This document shows, piece by piece, positions 41,425 to 53,576 of a DNA stretch of 64,000 bases. Within the stretch, counting starts at the first letter, position 1; every line of letters begins with the position of its first letter. The stretch covers positions 364,421 to 428,420 of the forward strand of contig MNCI01000270.1 of assembly GCA_015680685.1 (NCBI GenBank). The letters are read 5' to 3'. The notes beneath the pieces were generated by a model, which saw nothing but the letters and a program-made list of their open reading frames with translations, had not been told where the DNA came from and searched no databases. The stretch is from Gnetum montanum. Lineage: Eukaryota > Streptophyta > Gnetopsida > Gnetales > Gnetaceae. The position numbers and the translations under genes are program-made.

Positions 41425-43461
41425 ATGTCTCTCTCACAAGACTATGATAATGCAACAACCAGTAAGGCAATTTATTGGAGAAGTAACGAATTATATGATG
41501 ATGAAGACGAAGTTTGGAGTACTCAATCTGATCCAAGGGTCTCCTATGTACACGAACAAGGACAACATTGTTCCAAATCACAAATTCATAACCTACTTAG
41601 TGACAATGAACCCCTGTTGGCCACTAAGAGCCTAATGCATATACAAGAGGATGTTCAAATATCCTGCAGGCATCAAAAATAAAGTCATCTACCCAAGCTT
41701 GATTTAAACAACTTTTCCAAGTTTTTAGGAGGCTAAGATTTGGATCTACAACAACATTTACAAGCCTTCTATGACACCTGTGCATGGAACAATATTGATA
41801 ATGGGTGGCAACAACTTAAGCTCTTTCCTATGACACTCATTGGCCAAGCAAAAGTATGGTACAAATCCTTAAAAACAAAATCAATTTGTAGATGGCCAAC
41901 AATGGTAGAACTCTTTATTGAACGATATCAAACCTATGCTAGAGTGTCATCCTTGAGGAGACAAATCCAAGAGTGAAAAAAAGCGCAACATGAACGCTTG
42001 AACATGGCCTTAGAAAGATATTACTCTTTGTTAAACAAATGCCCAGGCCATGGGTTTTCCGAGGAAAGGCTAATGTACCACATCATGGATGGGCTCTACA
42101 ATGAGACAAGGGAGACCTTAGGGATGTATGCCCTATTTCAACTGTATGAGCTATGAACCCATAAATTCCAAGAGCTTATTAAGTGGGTAGCAAAAGAAGA
42201 AGGAGAAATGGCTAAGTGGGAGAATGTTGAAAGCTCTCAATAGGACCAAAATCTTGGATTAGCAAAGGTCCATAATCATGAAGAGGAGAAATCAACTCAC
42301 CTCAAGGAGGTGGAATCATCTTTGCCAATACTACAATCACAGGATGAAATTGAGGCAAAGGTCAATAAGATGATGGAATGGATACATGAAAAATTTGGAG
42401 AATATGCCAACACTATTAGAGGTAGAACCATGATGAACCAAGAAATAGGATAGAACACCCTTAGACAATCAGAAAGAAGGGTTGAAGAGAATAAGAACTC
42501 AACTCCTAATCATACATATCAATGTAACATTTACTTTTACGATCACCCCAAAGGTCAATGCCTAATCTTGTCACATTTACATGAGCATTGGGGAAGAATG
42601 TTACATCCAGAGTTCATACAAAAATACTGTGTTCAATCACAATGGCAAAAATCCTAGTCGTGGGGGAGGCCACCCCCAAACTAATCATACCCTTCATATC
42701 ATCCGAACCCAAGTGCTTATCAGGTTCAACATCCTATTTCCCCAACTGGGTCAACATCCTCTATCTTACCACATCATTATCATTCTCCTAAATACTATCA
42801 ACCCATGTCCTCTCCCACAAGATCACCACCTCATGTTCCTTATACTTCTCCTTACCCTCAATATTCGCATCCTTCACCTCCTTCTACATCGCCACCAATA
42901 GTACCAGAAGGTTTTGTACAATAGTATCAACCCATGAACAGTACTTGTGTTGCTACTGTTAACCATAGTCGGAATCCTCCACAACATTGAAGGCATCCCT
43001 TCTTTAGACATGACCGTAGAAAGGGACAACGCAATTCCAAGACCACTACATCCTCCCACTTAGCACAAGTTCAACACTATGGTGCATCTTTCTCCTTGAA
43101 CCCAATGCCTCATGTTACCTTATCAAGGCTACCAATCAATACTCCAACAACTGTGTGGCCCAATGAATATAGCCACATAGGAAGACATATCGATCCTTGC
43201 ATACCATCTTACAATCAAGGGTACCATAGTGGATCAACTCCTTATCAATTAACCACATCTTATAATTTGCCCCACTATGTCAACTTTAATCAAGTATGTA
43301 AACCTCAATGTGGGTATAGTCCAACCACCACATCAAAAGACACCCAATGGTTTGGATATGACCAGGTCCTAATATTTCCAAAATGCATGGATCGAACCAT
43401 TCCATTTATTAATTCTCGCCATGATCAAAAGTTTAGATATGGGGGATATCTCCCATTCTAA
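41425..43461 (+). pseudogene. Element 2 gag, 679-codon frame broken only by in-frame stops
   Basis: MSLSQDYDNATTSKAIYW at 41425 through GGYLPF before the stop at 43461 is 2037 bp, a multiple of three with one frame throughout. About nine in-frame stops interrupt it. The core reads LQAFYDTCAWNNIDNGWQQL, ALERYYSLLNKCPGHGFSEE and DGLYNETRETLGMYA. The zinc knuckle YQCNIYFYDHPKGQC has lost its second Cys (Tyr). The C-terminal third is rich in Pro, Tyr, Ser, His and Gln. Compared with element 1, stops replace Trp, Gln or Arg codons at several places, as expected from deamination of methylated C. It is a relic of a structural protein; nothing suggests host function. Confidence 0.88.
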
Positions 43462-44886
43462 CAAATAAAATTAATAAATGTTTTTCCTTTTCTTTAATTT
43501 TACAATTTTTTGTTTTCTAGTTTTTTCATCTTTCAATTTGTTGTTTTATCTTTTTATTTGTCATTTCGTATTTTTATCTTTTTATGGGTAATCTCATCTA
43601 TGAATAAAGCACTCATGTGACTCAATGGTTGAGGTGTTGTTCTCTGCTATCAAGTCTTAGGTAACTAATTATTTGGACAGCGAGCCCATCACATCCACCC
43701 AACCATTCTATTAATAAGAGATTCTACTCTAGGTATGATGATCTTCTTGTCATCATTAAAACTTAAAGTAATTTTGTGCTCATTATACCCAGAGTGATAA
43801 ATGATGGACTAAGAAAGAATGGCCAAGGTGTGACATCAAGGGGACTTGTGGATTCTCTTTGGTGACATCCGTAGGAGTTATCATGTAGCGTGGTTGTACT
43901 AAGATCCTTGTAGATCTAACGACAATGAGAGTAAGAGTAATAAAGGCACGTAATAAAGAAACCCAATGCTATTCTAGGGGGTCCCACTTGAAAGACATGC
44001 ACCCATGCTTGAAGACTGGTATCTTCTCTGGTTCACTGTTGGGAAGGACAAAGTGCCAAAGTAGCTAGAAAGAAAAAAAATAAACCACATAAGAAAAGAT
44101 CAAAAGAAAAAAATTGTGTGTGTGTCGTAGATTCTAACTCCTCCCTTGGACAAAATGCCAAGTGATCATACTCATTGCTATCATGGTGCTCTTATAATTG
44201 TCCATCATTAGATGAAGTAATGTGATGTCACTTATCAGAGGATGGACTTGGTCTTGATTTTAGAGTGATAAGCTAATGCAACATTAATCATGTCCTACAC
44301 TCAGGATTCATTGCACCCTAGGTTAGTTACCTCATGTCCCAATCTTTGCAATCCCTTCTACAATTCGTCTCATCTCACTGTTCATGTATTTGTGACTCGT
44401 GTATTGTGTAGCATTGAACTCATACCTCATCATGGTGGTATTTAACATGTGTGTGTTTTGTTGCATCGGTGTAGATTATACTTAACCCTTTTAGTGTCTA
44501 ACAACATTTTAAGGTGTGGTTACACAAGGGCATTATAGGTTGGAACCTACTTTGGGTAGGACCCACTTGCGTGAATTTTGTAATTTGTACTTGTTGCACA
44601 CCACCACATCATTTTACACCCTTCGAGTACTTCATTGCCAAATCTATTCTTTCCTTTGTCATCATTTTATCAAACATTCCTCAAAACCATTACATGTCCT
44701 TTTATGTGTCACCTAAACAAATCAGGTTTGACATTAAAATTTTAGGGTGACTTCCTTGAAAAAATTTCTAGCTCTAAAATCACACTAAAAAAAGAATTCA
44801 ACATTTATTAAAGGCAATGAGTAAGGTATAAATGATTGAACTTCTTTCAATAACCTTATTAACAATTGATCTTTGTGTGATTATAG
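43462..44886 (+). other. Element 2 non-coding spacer
   Basis: Aligns in order with the spacer of element 1 and more loosely with elements 3 and 4. Blocks include GTGTGACATCAAGGGGAC at 43830-43850, TTGGACAAAATGCCAAGTGA near 44150, and GTTGGAACCTACTTTGGGTA near 44540. No frame is kept. Confidence 0.6.
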
Positions 44887-45330
44887 ATGGGCCCTAAACG
44901 AGCACAACAAGGAGGACCTTCTCAAGGTACAACTGAACGCCCAGGGGGAGGCAAAGGCCAAGGACCTCATGCAAAGCAGGAGGCACAATCATTTAGCATC
45001 CATCAGGCAACTCCTGTCACTGCACAATCTAGCCAAGAAAAAGGTGGAGAGGTTAAGGCCTAAGCCTATGAAGACAAATGATGGCTATTTGCGGCATGGC
45101 ATTTCAAGGCCAATCAAGTGTTCCCACAGCTACCGTGTTCATGGGAAGTGCCAACTCCATCAAACATTGGAACATTAGCATGGATGGCTCATAATCCTTA
45201 GATAGAAGAGGAGAAACGTCAGGCACTTCTTCAAAGATATTAATCTCAGAAGCCTGGAGCGTAGGACAAAGGAGAGGCACCCATGGAGGAGCCACCACCA
45301 TTGGGAACCCCATGAGTTCCATAAGTTTTG
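44887..45330 (+). pseudogene. Element 2 ORF2 remnant with a large internal deletion
   Basis: Starts MGPKRAQQGGPSQGTTERPG, paralleling MAPKHAQQEGPSQG of element 1, and continues to EKGGEVKA. After the stop at about 45061 the frame reads AYEDK, stop, WLFAAWHFKANQVFPQLPCS and WEVPTPSNIGTLAWMA. This corresponds to the extreme C-terminus of the element 1 frame. Some 2 kb of coding sequence, including the coiled coil, is therefore missing. The junction is near 45058-45062. Confidence 0.75.
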
Positions 45331-45491
45331 TATTTTATCTTTGTGTCCAAATTTTGTGTAATCACACACTGTGATATAAAACAATCCATGGTCATTCAAT
45401 AATCTCATACCTATCCCTTATTTGTAATTGAATGAACTTGTTCCTCACTTTCTTTGACTCGAGGACGAGTTGTTATTCAATCGTGGGGGTA

Positions 45492-46404
45492 TGATGAATC
45501 ATGGTTTGTCAGGTGCTGATATCGGACCTCTGATATCAGACCCTTTATATCAGACCCTTGATATCGGACCCTCAATATTAGGTACACGATATCGCATCCT
45601 GGATAACAATATCAGATACACGATATCATGGTTCCTTTGTAAGCCTATAAATACCACATTTAGGTGCATAGGAAGGGGGAAAGTAGGTTAGTATAGAAGT
45701 AGAGTCTTTTTGTTCATTTTTTAGTTCATCTCAACTCTTTCCCTAGTGCATGCCCGTAGTGTGATGATTATAATTGTACGGAACCTTTATTCAAGTGTGA
45801 TGTACTTAGACACGCACATGACTGACAATAAAGATCGAGATTACTCCATCATTGCAACATTCACTTAGCTCTTCATTCCTTTAATTGTTATTGTTATTTA
45901 TTATTTTCGTAATTAATATTTCTTTACCTTCATTTACTATCCTTGTTATTAAATGCAAAATGAGTATGACTTAATCACGAGCATTTAAGTATGACTACTT
46001 GGTAACCCAGTAGTGTATCTAGGAGCGCTCAAGTAATATACGCTTGGTAATACTAGAAGTAGTACACGAGGTCCAAGATGTGTATAGATGATTAAGGACG
46101 GATGCTCATCACACTTAGGCTAGCTTAGATTCTCTTCTCCCACTCCCTCTTAGCTTAAAACAAAGTTATTTTCCATTGCCTCTAGGAGTAGGAGTAGCAC
46201 TAGCTTAGGACCACATCATACACCTCACTCTAGACTAAACCATACGTAACAAAGTAAATACTAGTCTAGGTGGGAAGACAGCGAACTGTGATTAACGTGT
46301 AACTATCTAGATACCACAACTAGCCTGTTTGTGGAGTTCAACTGGATCGTGTGTGAACGCTCGTATTCGTATAGTTGAGTGTAGGGATACTTTGCCACTC
46401 ATCA
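45492..46404 (+). repeat. Element 2, 3' LTR (913 bp)
   Basis: Preceded by GACTCGAGGACGAG and TCGTGGGGGTA (polypurine tract at 45481-45491). Starts TGATGAATCATGG, has GATATC-like motifs at 45520-45630, an intact TATA box CCTATAAATA at 45644-45653, AATAAAGATCGAGATTAC near 45826, and ends GCCACTCATCA. ACTTT follows. Confidence 0.95.
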
Positions 46405-46677
46405 ACTTTCCATTGTTAATTAGATTAAATAATTAATTTCTCTATTATCGTTAGAAGTAGCATAAAGTTGAAACAACATCAACAATCATATGCCTCACCT
46501 TGGACTAAACCATATATGACAAAGCTACCACTTGCCCAAGTGGGAAGACAATGAACTGCGATCAATGCTTAATGATCTAGATGTCACAACTAGTCCCATC
46601 CATAGAATTTGACTGAATCGTGCATGAACATTTGTGATTCCTATGGTTGGGCATAGGGGGTACCCATCGCTCATCAT

Positions 46678-46695
46678 TGGCACCATTGTCAAGGA
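46678..46695 (+). other. Element 3 primer-binding site (diverged tRNA-Asp type)
   Basis: TGGCACCATTGTCAAGGA follows the 5' LTR after one base. It keeps TGGC.CC.TTG and GGA of the tRNA-Asp complement. Confidence 0.7.
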
Positions 46696-46799
46696 TGATG
46701 CTAGTTATCTAGATTGGTTATATTATACACGATTTTTGTAAAAGTATTAACAATTTATCTTTTAGAAACTATTAATATTTTAAGTCACATGTTAAAACC

Positions 46800-47686
46800 A
46801 TGTCTTCTTCACATAGGACCAATAATGCATCGTATGATGAAAACACTCATAGGAGAAATGATAGGATATATATTGAAGAAAACTGGAGTGGACAACCTCA
46901 AGAAGGGGTTTCATATGCTCATTTAGATCCTTACTACATGCAAGGACTATGTTCAACTAGTATAGACAATCCTACAGGAGATGGAAAAAGTCTTAGAGCA
47001 AGGAGGGCCTCAAGGCCTAGGACCTCCTCTCAACGTGGAAAAGATAGATCAAGGAACCATGTGGGGTAATATAGGAGCCATTGTAATTCTCCCAATTTTA
47101 ACGAAGATGAACGTAGGTATAGAGATAGAGCTCCACCATGGGGTCAAGATAAAGATAGAAATCAAACCCAAGGGAAAAATCAAAGACATCAAAATGATCA
47201 TAGACAAGATCATCACAATTAGACAAATAAAAATATAGATTATCACCATGATGTGTCTGATACAGATGAACCCTTGTTGGCTACTAGCAGCCTAACACAA
47301 ATTAGGAAGGTAGTTCAAATACCCCAAAGGCATCAAAGGGATAGCCACATCAAATAGCTTAACATGGAAAACAATCCTAAATTTAGGGGAGGCCATAATT
47401 CTAATCCACAACATCATTTACAGGCCATCCATGATGCTTGCACCTTGCAAAACATTGAACGCTAGGACACTAATAGACGAAGTTGAAAGTTGGTATAGAT
47501 TGTTGGAACCAGATTCCATTCACCAATGGTCCATGATGCTAGAAATCTTTAATGAAAAATACCAAACCTATGCAAGAGTGTCCAACTTGAGCAATCAAAT
47601 CCAAGGATGGAAGTAAGAATAACATGAACCCTTGGACGTGGCCTTGGATACATACTATTCTCTACTACATGGGTGTCCAGGCCATG
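46800..47686 (+). pseudogene. Element 3 gag, N-terminal part up to the element 4 insertion
   Basis: MSSSHRTNNASYDENTHRRN opens at 46800. After Arg-rich sequence and frameshifts come DTDEPLLATSSLTQI (matching DDEPLLATTSL in element 1), SWYRLLEPDSIHQWSMMLEI, and ALDTYYSLLHGCPGH, where element 4 is inserted. This is the same gag family as elements 1 and 2 but a different subfamily, closer to element 4. Stops and frameshifts are frequent. Confidence 0.75.
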
Positions 47687-48743
47687 TGATGAGTGGCGAG
47701 GTACCCCTACACTCAACCATACTAAATGAGCGTAGCATGCGCGATTCGGTCAAACTCTGTAGACTAAGTGCCTACACGCCCCATGGAACACTTGGGGTTA
47801 ATCATTCGTTGTCTTCCCAGACTTACTTGTGGTTGTCGCGGTGTATGGTTAAGTAAGTCCGAGGTATATGATTTTTTATGGTCTTTTATGTTTTTCTCCT
47901 ATGCTATTGAGGTGAAGGGTTGAGAAACTAACTAATTCTAACTAATGACTAAGTCTAAATTACCTAGGGTCAGCATCCGTTCCCACTTACCGTACACACC
48001 CTGAACCGATGCAACCGTGGCTACCAAATGCTAATCGTTGCTGGGATCACTACGCGTAACGCACGTGCTCAAAGTGGTCGTACTGAGGAACTTAACTAAG
48101 AGGAAAGGGTTGAGAGAATCTATCTAGCCTAAGTGCGATGAGAAGTCGATTCCTTGACTAACCGTACACATCTGGGACTACCACTGGGATTATTAAGCGT
48201 AGATCCTGGATACGCCACTAGGTTACCAAGTAGTCACACTAAATGCTCGTAACAAGTCGTACTCATACCGCATGCGATGAGCAGCCGATACCTTAACTAT
48301 CCGTACACATCCTTAGATGCTCGTAATCAAGTCATATTCATTCTGCATTCTAGGAGTTTAAGGGTGAGAGAGAAAATAATAAATAAAATCCTATTCCATG
48401 AATTGCAAGGTTTATCCAGGAAGTTCGTCTTTATTGTTGTACACAACTTGTGTTCAGGTACAATGTTGCTTGAATAAAGATCCGTTCACTTTTAGGACTC
48501 CTACTGTGGGCACATGAAAAATATTTTATCTCTGGAGTGATCAAACTGCCAAAGTTTCCCTACTTCTAACTCAGGATGGGAAATAAGGGGAGTTCTGCCT
48601 CTTATTTATAGATATAGTGGTGGACCGCGATATCACGTACGCGACATCACAGGGGACGATGCGATATCACGTACGCGATATCGCAGGGGATGCGATATCA
48701 CGACGACCATGATATTGTGGCTCATGCGAATCGCATCTCATCA
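47687..48743 (-). repeat. Element 4, 3' LTR (1057 bp)
   Basis: Plus strand TGATGAGTGGCGAGG...CGCATCTCATCA. The inner end holds GATATC-rich palindromes (48633-48715). The adjoining TACCCCCATGACTGAATGAA, then AACTCGTCCTCGAG, is the complement of the polypurine tract and CTCGAGGACGAG block. Confidence 0.95.
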
Positions 48744-50482
48744 TACCCCCATGACTGAATGAAAACTCGTCCTCGAGTTCCTTATAATAATATCGGGTAA
48801 GTATGGAATTATTGAGGGGAATGGAGCTAATGGGATGACATGTGAACGGATCATCATTACAAGACTGGACAAAATTGGTGTTCATGACAACAAGGGTGAA
48901 CACCTTATTACAATGACATCAGGCCTTAGTTGGTAGCTGAGAAAGAAAGAAAGAAAGAGAGAGAAAGAAGTGTTGCTACTGCCAACACCAAGATTGCACC
49001 TTCCGTTGTCTATCAGTAAGCACGCCATCGATCTTGCTCCTTACATAGCTGCTTCCAACGCCGCTCCATTCCATGTGTTTTCTCCAGATCCGATCCGTTA
49101 TTGCATGATCACCATCTACACACACAACATAATATTATATTAGCAAGGGTAAATGAATCATCATGTAATTAATACCTTGCTTCAGTGTAAGTTCATTGGC
49201 TAAGTTGTGGTATGGCTGATATGGATCGGGAGATACAGTAATGATGACTACCAAAGGTGTAGGGGTTAGGAAGAAAATCAAAAAATTCGGGGCTAGGAGA
49301 AAATCGAAAAAATCAGGCCCCGTACCCCCATGACTAATCGTGAACCTCCAGTAGCATTAGAATGGAGAAAGAAAAAAGAGTAAGAAAGATAGATAAAAAG
49401 GGACAACTATGGCATCGATGAAATGGGTGTTAAGATGAAAATGAAAAAAATAAAATTAATTGCAAAATGTTAAGGAAAAGAATTTAACTAATGTTCCAGA
49501 TAGGAATGTCAGTGGGTCCTCCCCAAAGCAGGCTCATGCCCTTAATGCCCTGACAAACCCACATTCAAAGAGTTCGAAGGCTCTGGGAATGTCAATTGGA
49601 ATAAGAGTTAAAGTATTAACCGTAAGAATTTACCAAAAAGAAAACAATGCATCTACCAAAATATACATTAATGATACAACCGGCAATGAGGTGAACAATG
49701 GAGAGAAGGGTGGAGAGAAGAGGATGGAATGGATACCCAAGAACAAGGTGGTGTACAGCCCCTTGTGTGTTTCATGATTAATGTGACTTAACAAATCCCA
49801 TTCCAAGTCTGGCCTCAAACCAACCACATCCAGTGACTTCGCATCAATGCATTCGGCTAAACCATCCACATGGATAACAAGAATGCCTTCCCCAAGAGTC
49901 ACCACCATTCCGACGAAACAAAGGAGGGAATGGGAAGCGAGAAGGGCTTTAGTTAGAGGGAAAAATTTTGGTTCCATAACCAGTGCTTGTAGCCCAATTT
50001 ATTTTATCTAAGGGGTGTGCTTTGAATTCTCACTTAATTTTTTTTTCTATTTTGTGTTTTTATGCATGAGAACCACACCATGCAAAGACTTTTTATTTTT
50101 ATTGTCTCAGCTTCCGCTAATTGGGGTACATAGAAACGGCGAGAAAACTCAAAAAGAAAACATCCAAGCACCCAAGAGAATGGCCAACACAAAAGCATCA
50201 AGTTCCCTTGAAGTCACACCCTTTTCAAACCTTGAGTCCTTCCTTAGTTTGAGAAATACCCAATCACTGATTCGTTAAGTTGTTATTAAGAAAGGGACTG
50301 TACATTTCCAAGCCAAGAGAGACCATAGAGTGTTGTGGATGAAGTGGACTCATTGCCTACCATATCAAAGGAAACATACCTTAGTATCAACATTGTGACT
50401 TAAAGGTAAAAACCAAACATTAGCAATCAACATAAAAACAGTTCATACCATCATTCCGAACACTTATTGGGTGACAAACTTA
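48744..50482 (-). other. Element 4 3' region and spacer, no pol
   Basis: 49440-50280 aligns loosely with the spacers of elements 1 and 2, for example AGTGGGTCCTCCCCAAAG and the later block with CCAACCACATCCAGTGACTT. No reverse transcriptase, RNase H or integrase motif is readable on either strand. A (GAAA)n stretch lies near 48943-48965. Confidence 0.55.
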
Positions 50483-51024
50483 NNNNNNNNNNNNNNNNNN
50501 NNNNNNNNNNNNNNNNNNNNNNNNNNNNNNNNNNNNNNNNNNNNNNNNNNNNNNNNNNNNNNNNNNNNNNNNNNNNNNNNNNNNNNNNNNNNNNNNNNNN
50601 NNNNNNNNNNNNNNNNNNNNNNNNNNNNNNNNNNNNNNNNNNNNNNNNNNNNNNNNNNNNNNNNNNNNNNNNNNNNNNNNNNNNNNNNNNNNNNNNNNNN
50701 NNNNNNNNNNNNNNNNNNNNNNNNNNNNNNNNNNNNNNNNNNNNNNNNNNNNNNNNNNNNNNNNNNNNNNNNNNNNNNNNNNNNNNNNNNNNNNNNNNNN
50801 NNNNNNNNNNNNNNNNNNNNNNNNNNNNNNNNNNNNNNNNNNNNNNNNNNNNNNNNNNNNNNNNNNNNNNNNNNNNNNNNNNNNNNNNNNNNNNNNNNNN
50901 NNNNNNNNNNNNNNNNNNNNNNNNNNNNNNNNNNNNNNNNNNNNNNNNNNNNNNNNNNNNNNNNNNNNNNNNNNNNNNNNNNNNNNNNNNNNNNNNNNNN
51001 NNNNNNNNNNNNNNNNNNNNNNNN
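50483..51024. other. Assembly gap, 542 N
   Basis: A continuous run of N. It interrupts element 4 just downstream of the protease domain; any frame drawn across it is meaningless. Confidence 1.
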
Positions 51025-51420
51025 GATTTCCAAGGAAAGATCGCGGATCCTAAGGCATGCGTCTACTGTACTTAGCCATGCCCTTCCCATTATAATTAGG
51101 AAATCCCCTTTGTTGTTGTTGACTTCAATCATCAGGAAATTAGCTGGGTAAGACCAACTACACACAGTGGTAATGATGTCTTCCACCAATCCCAAGGGAA
51201 TGGTGATGGACTGGTCTGCTAGCTCTAGTTGAATGTTGCTCTTCTTAAGTTGGGGTAGGTTCCAGGTGTGATACATCTCTCATGAAATTAAGTTGACTCC
51301 AGAACCTGAGTCAAGAAGAGCCCTATGTGGTTCATTTCTAGTGACTTGAAGCTACATTAAGGGACTCCCAGGGTCAATTAGTTTCTTGGGAAGGTGGCCT
51401 ACCTTGATCCAGTCAGTTAT
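51025..51420 (-). pseudogene. Element 4 retroviral-type aspartic protease domain
   Basis: On the minus strand HRALLDSGSGVNLIS carries the active-site Asp-Ser-Gly (codons at 51304-51312), followed by a stop and EMYHTWNLPQLKKSNIQLEL. Then come ITIPLGLVEDIITTV and FLIIMGRAWLSTVDACL, the second hydrophobic-hydrophobic-Gly motif of the family (consensus IILGRPFLxTxxA). The spacing is as in Athila/Tat-type gag-pol proteins. The frame runs into the N gap after LSLEI. Confidence 0.85.
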
Positions 51421-51583
51421 GGTATGTGTTAACATAACCGTATGCGTTAAGCTCTAATTTTGGATGGAAGGGTGCTCCGAAGTGTTAGATGGTGGAGGAG
51501 TGTACATGGGCTCAACCGCTTGTTGTTACAAGAGTTTATCTGGGCTTTTGGTTCGGAAGTAGGGTCTTCTCTTTTTACAGTTG

Positions 51584-53154
51584 TCAGAACCAGTAGCAAG
51601 TTGAATATTTATAGCTCTTGCAGCATGACGTTGCTGCAGTTGAGGAGGAAGTTCCCCTTGCATTGTTGGAGTAGAAGGTGTTATGGGAGTTAGTGATTTT
51701 CCCTTTACCCTTATTATGTGTAGGGCCTAAATCTCTCCACTTTGTCTTACCTTTGTCACTACTTTGTTCTACCTTAGACTCTTCTACAATTTTTATGACA
51801 ATTTCAATTTTAGAGTCTAAGGAACTCCATACGTCATCTACCTTAGCCACTATTTCTATTGTGAGCTTTTGAAGCAGCAAGGTCTTCCTGTTCACCAACT
51901 CTTCGATTGGTGACTCATCCTCCTCATCACAAAATTTCACTCCCTTCTTTCGAAGAGAGGAATCACGGTTATATTCTTCCGCACTTTCCCTTTTGTGTAG
52001 CTCACCTTCTTCTTTTGCTACTTGCTCCAACAAGCGATGTACTTCATGGGCTCTAAGTTGTCATAGTCTCCCTTGGGTATAAGTCCCAAGGGTTCTTCTC
52101 GTTTCATGCCTTAGCCCATTCATGATGTGGCGAAGTTGATCCCGATGAGCGTACCCATGGCCCAGGCAATGATGTAACAATGTGTAGTAGTAGGCCATGG
52201 CAGCAACCAAGGGTTCATGAGTACCTTGCTTCTAGCCTTGGATCTGCTTACGCAAATTGGACACTCTGGAGTACATCTGATACTTATCATTGAACAGTTC
52301 TAGCATCGTACTCCACCTCCTGATGGTTTCCGATTCTAAGGACCAGTACCAACTCTCTGCTTCTTTGGTGAGTGTCCTTGGGAGCAACTTAAGTTTTTGC
52401 CACTCATTTTCTATATTTTGCAAGGCACAGGCATCGTGGAATGCTTATAAATTATTTTGCGGATCAGAGTTGTATGCCCCTTCAAATCATGGGATATTGT
52501 TCATGTCTAAACGTTTGATCCGACTATCTTTTAAATGCCTTGTGGGAATCCTAACTGCCTCCGTTATGTCAAGAATACTTCGGGTTGCGAGTAGGGGCTC
52601 GTCATGATCATCTCTTTCATGATGCTTGTGATGTCTGCGTTGTTCCCTACTCTCCCTACGTCCTTGCCATTGTCCTCTCTCTCGACTTTCCCATCGAGGT
52701 CTCTCATTTTGTCTACCTTTATCCTCTCCATTGTGTTCATGATGGCTGCACCCAGATGTGGAAGGAGAGGGTGAGTGATGTGAAGAAGGGGAACCATCGC
52801 CATGATGATGTTTCTTGCCTTCTCTTCAGCTACTACGGCCCTGATCATGGTGACGATCTAAGTGTCGTCCTTATCATGAGTGGTTGTTCCCTCTGTGAAC
52901 AGTTGGTGTTCACGGGCATCAGAACCAGGGTTATGTATTGTTGATCGTAGGTTCTGATACCCTACCTCCTCACCATCATTAAGAGGGGGAACATCATTTG
53001 CTAAAGAACCTGTTATAAGGGGTTCCTCATCTCCTATTTCGCTAAGGACGTGCGGACCTTTTCCCTTCAACAGTGTATGTTGACTCTCCTGCCTAGTGTC
53101 CCTCATACGTTGTGCTTCTATGGGATGATAATTCCTCATATCAAAGTTTTCCAT
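51584..53154 (-). pseudogene. Element 4 gag
   Basis: Minus-strand frames in order: MENFDMRNYHPIEAQRMRDT with DEEPLITGSLAND (53154-52858); the core IENEWQKLKLLPRTLTKEAE, SWYWSLESETIRRWSTMLEL and FNDKYQMYSRVSNLRKQIQG (52423-52232); and LEQVAKEEGELHKRESAEEY followed by a Ser/Ala-rich C-terminus (52033-51584). These match the retrotransposon gag family and the gags of elements 1-3. The order gag then protease identifies a gypsy-type polyprotein. Frameshifts separate the pieces. Confidence 0.8.
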
Positions 53155-53557
53155 AATGTATTCAGCATATTCATGTCAATCTGTGCCAAATCACGGAAAA
53201 GCATGTTAGAGACTAATCGATATGGGAGTAACACAATGTTACCTTGCAAATCTCTCCATCGCAACTACTCGTCTTGATGGAGGATACAGGTGAAGTCTGG
53301 AATATACTCATCGGGATGAGTATAAACTATTTTATACTGTTTAGGACTTGGGTGATTTTGGCTATGTGTTTTATGTTGCCGACTGTCTCGTGTATGGTCC
53401 TTAGGTGGTTAGTTGCTCTTATGAGAAGAAGACATTATTATCGGTATGCTAATTTACCATTATATAATTTTTTATCTTGATTAACCCGAAGGTTCGTTTA
53501 GGCTTCCAACGATGTGAGTGATATCCTTTATGTTCTATTTGGTGCACAAATACTTAG

Positions 53558-53575
53558 TCCTCGGCAACGGCGCCA
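53558..53575 (-). other. Element 4 primer-binding site (tRNA-Asp type)
   Basis: Minus strand TGGCGCCGTTGCCGAGGA starts one base after the 5' LTR. It matches the tRNA-Asp complement (from knowledge) at 17 of 18 positions, the best preserved primer site in the window. Confidence 0.9.
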
Positions 53576-53576
53576 A

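Larger units (their letters stand above)
39486..46404 (+). mobile_element. Element 2: gypsy-type LTR element inserted in the element 3 LTR
   Basis: ACTTT is duplicated at 39481-39485 and 46405-46409. LTRs are 39486-41291 (contains a solo LTR; 907 bp without it) and 45492-46404 (913 bp). Internal parts are PBS, gag in one frame with in-frame stops, non-coding spacer, a strongly deleted ORF2, CTCGAGGACGAG and a polypurine tract. It is the same family as element 1. It is younger than element 3, whose LTR it interrupts. Confidence 0.93.
38747..46676 (+). repeat. Element 3, 5' LTR (about 1006 bp without the insertion)
   Basis: Starts TGATGAATTATCAATTGGCT and ends TACCCATCGCTCATCA. It is split at 39480 by element 2 (ACTTT duplicated). 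The two parts, joined, align with 57453-58422 including GCCTATAAATACA (TATA box near 38988) and the GATTGATTCTTATTCATTG stretch. The second part is 46405-46676. Confidence 0.9.

Noticed and set aside
50464-51276. Frames of 200-270 codons spanning the N gap
   Set aside because: They exist only because N codons are not read as stops. Only the minus-strand protease part outside the gap is real.
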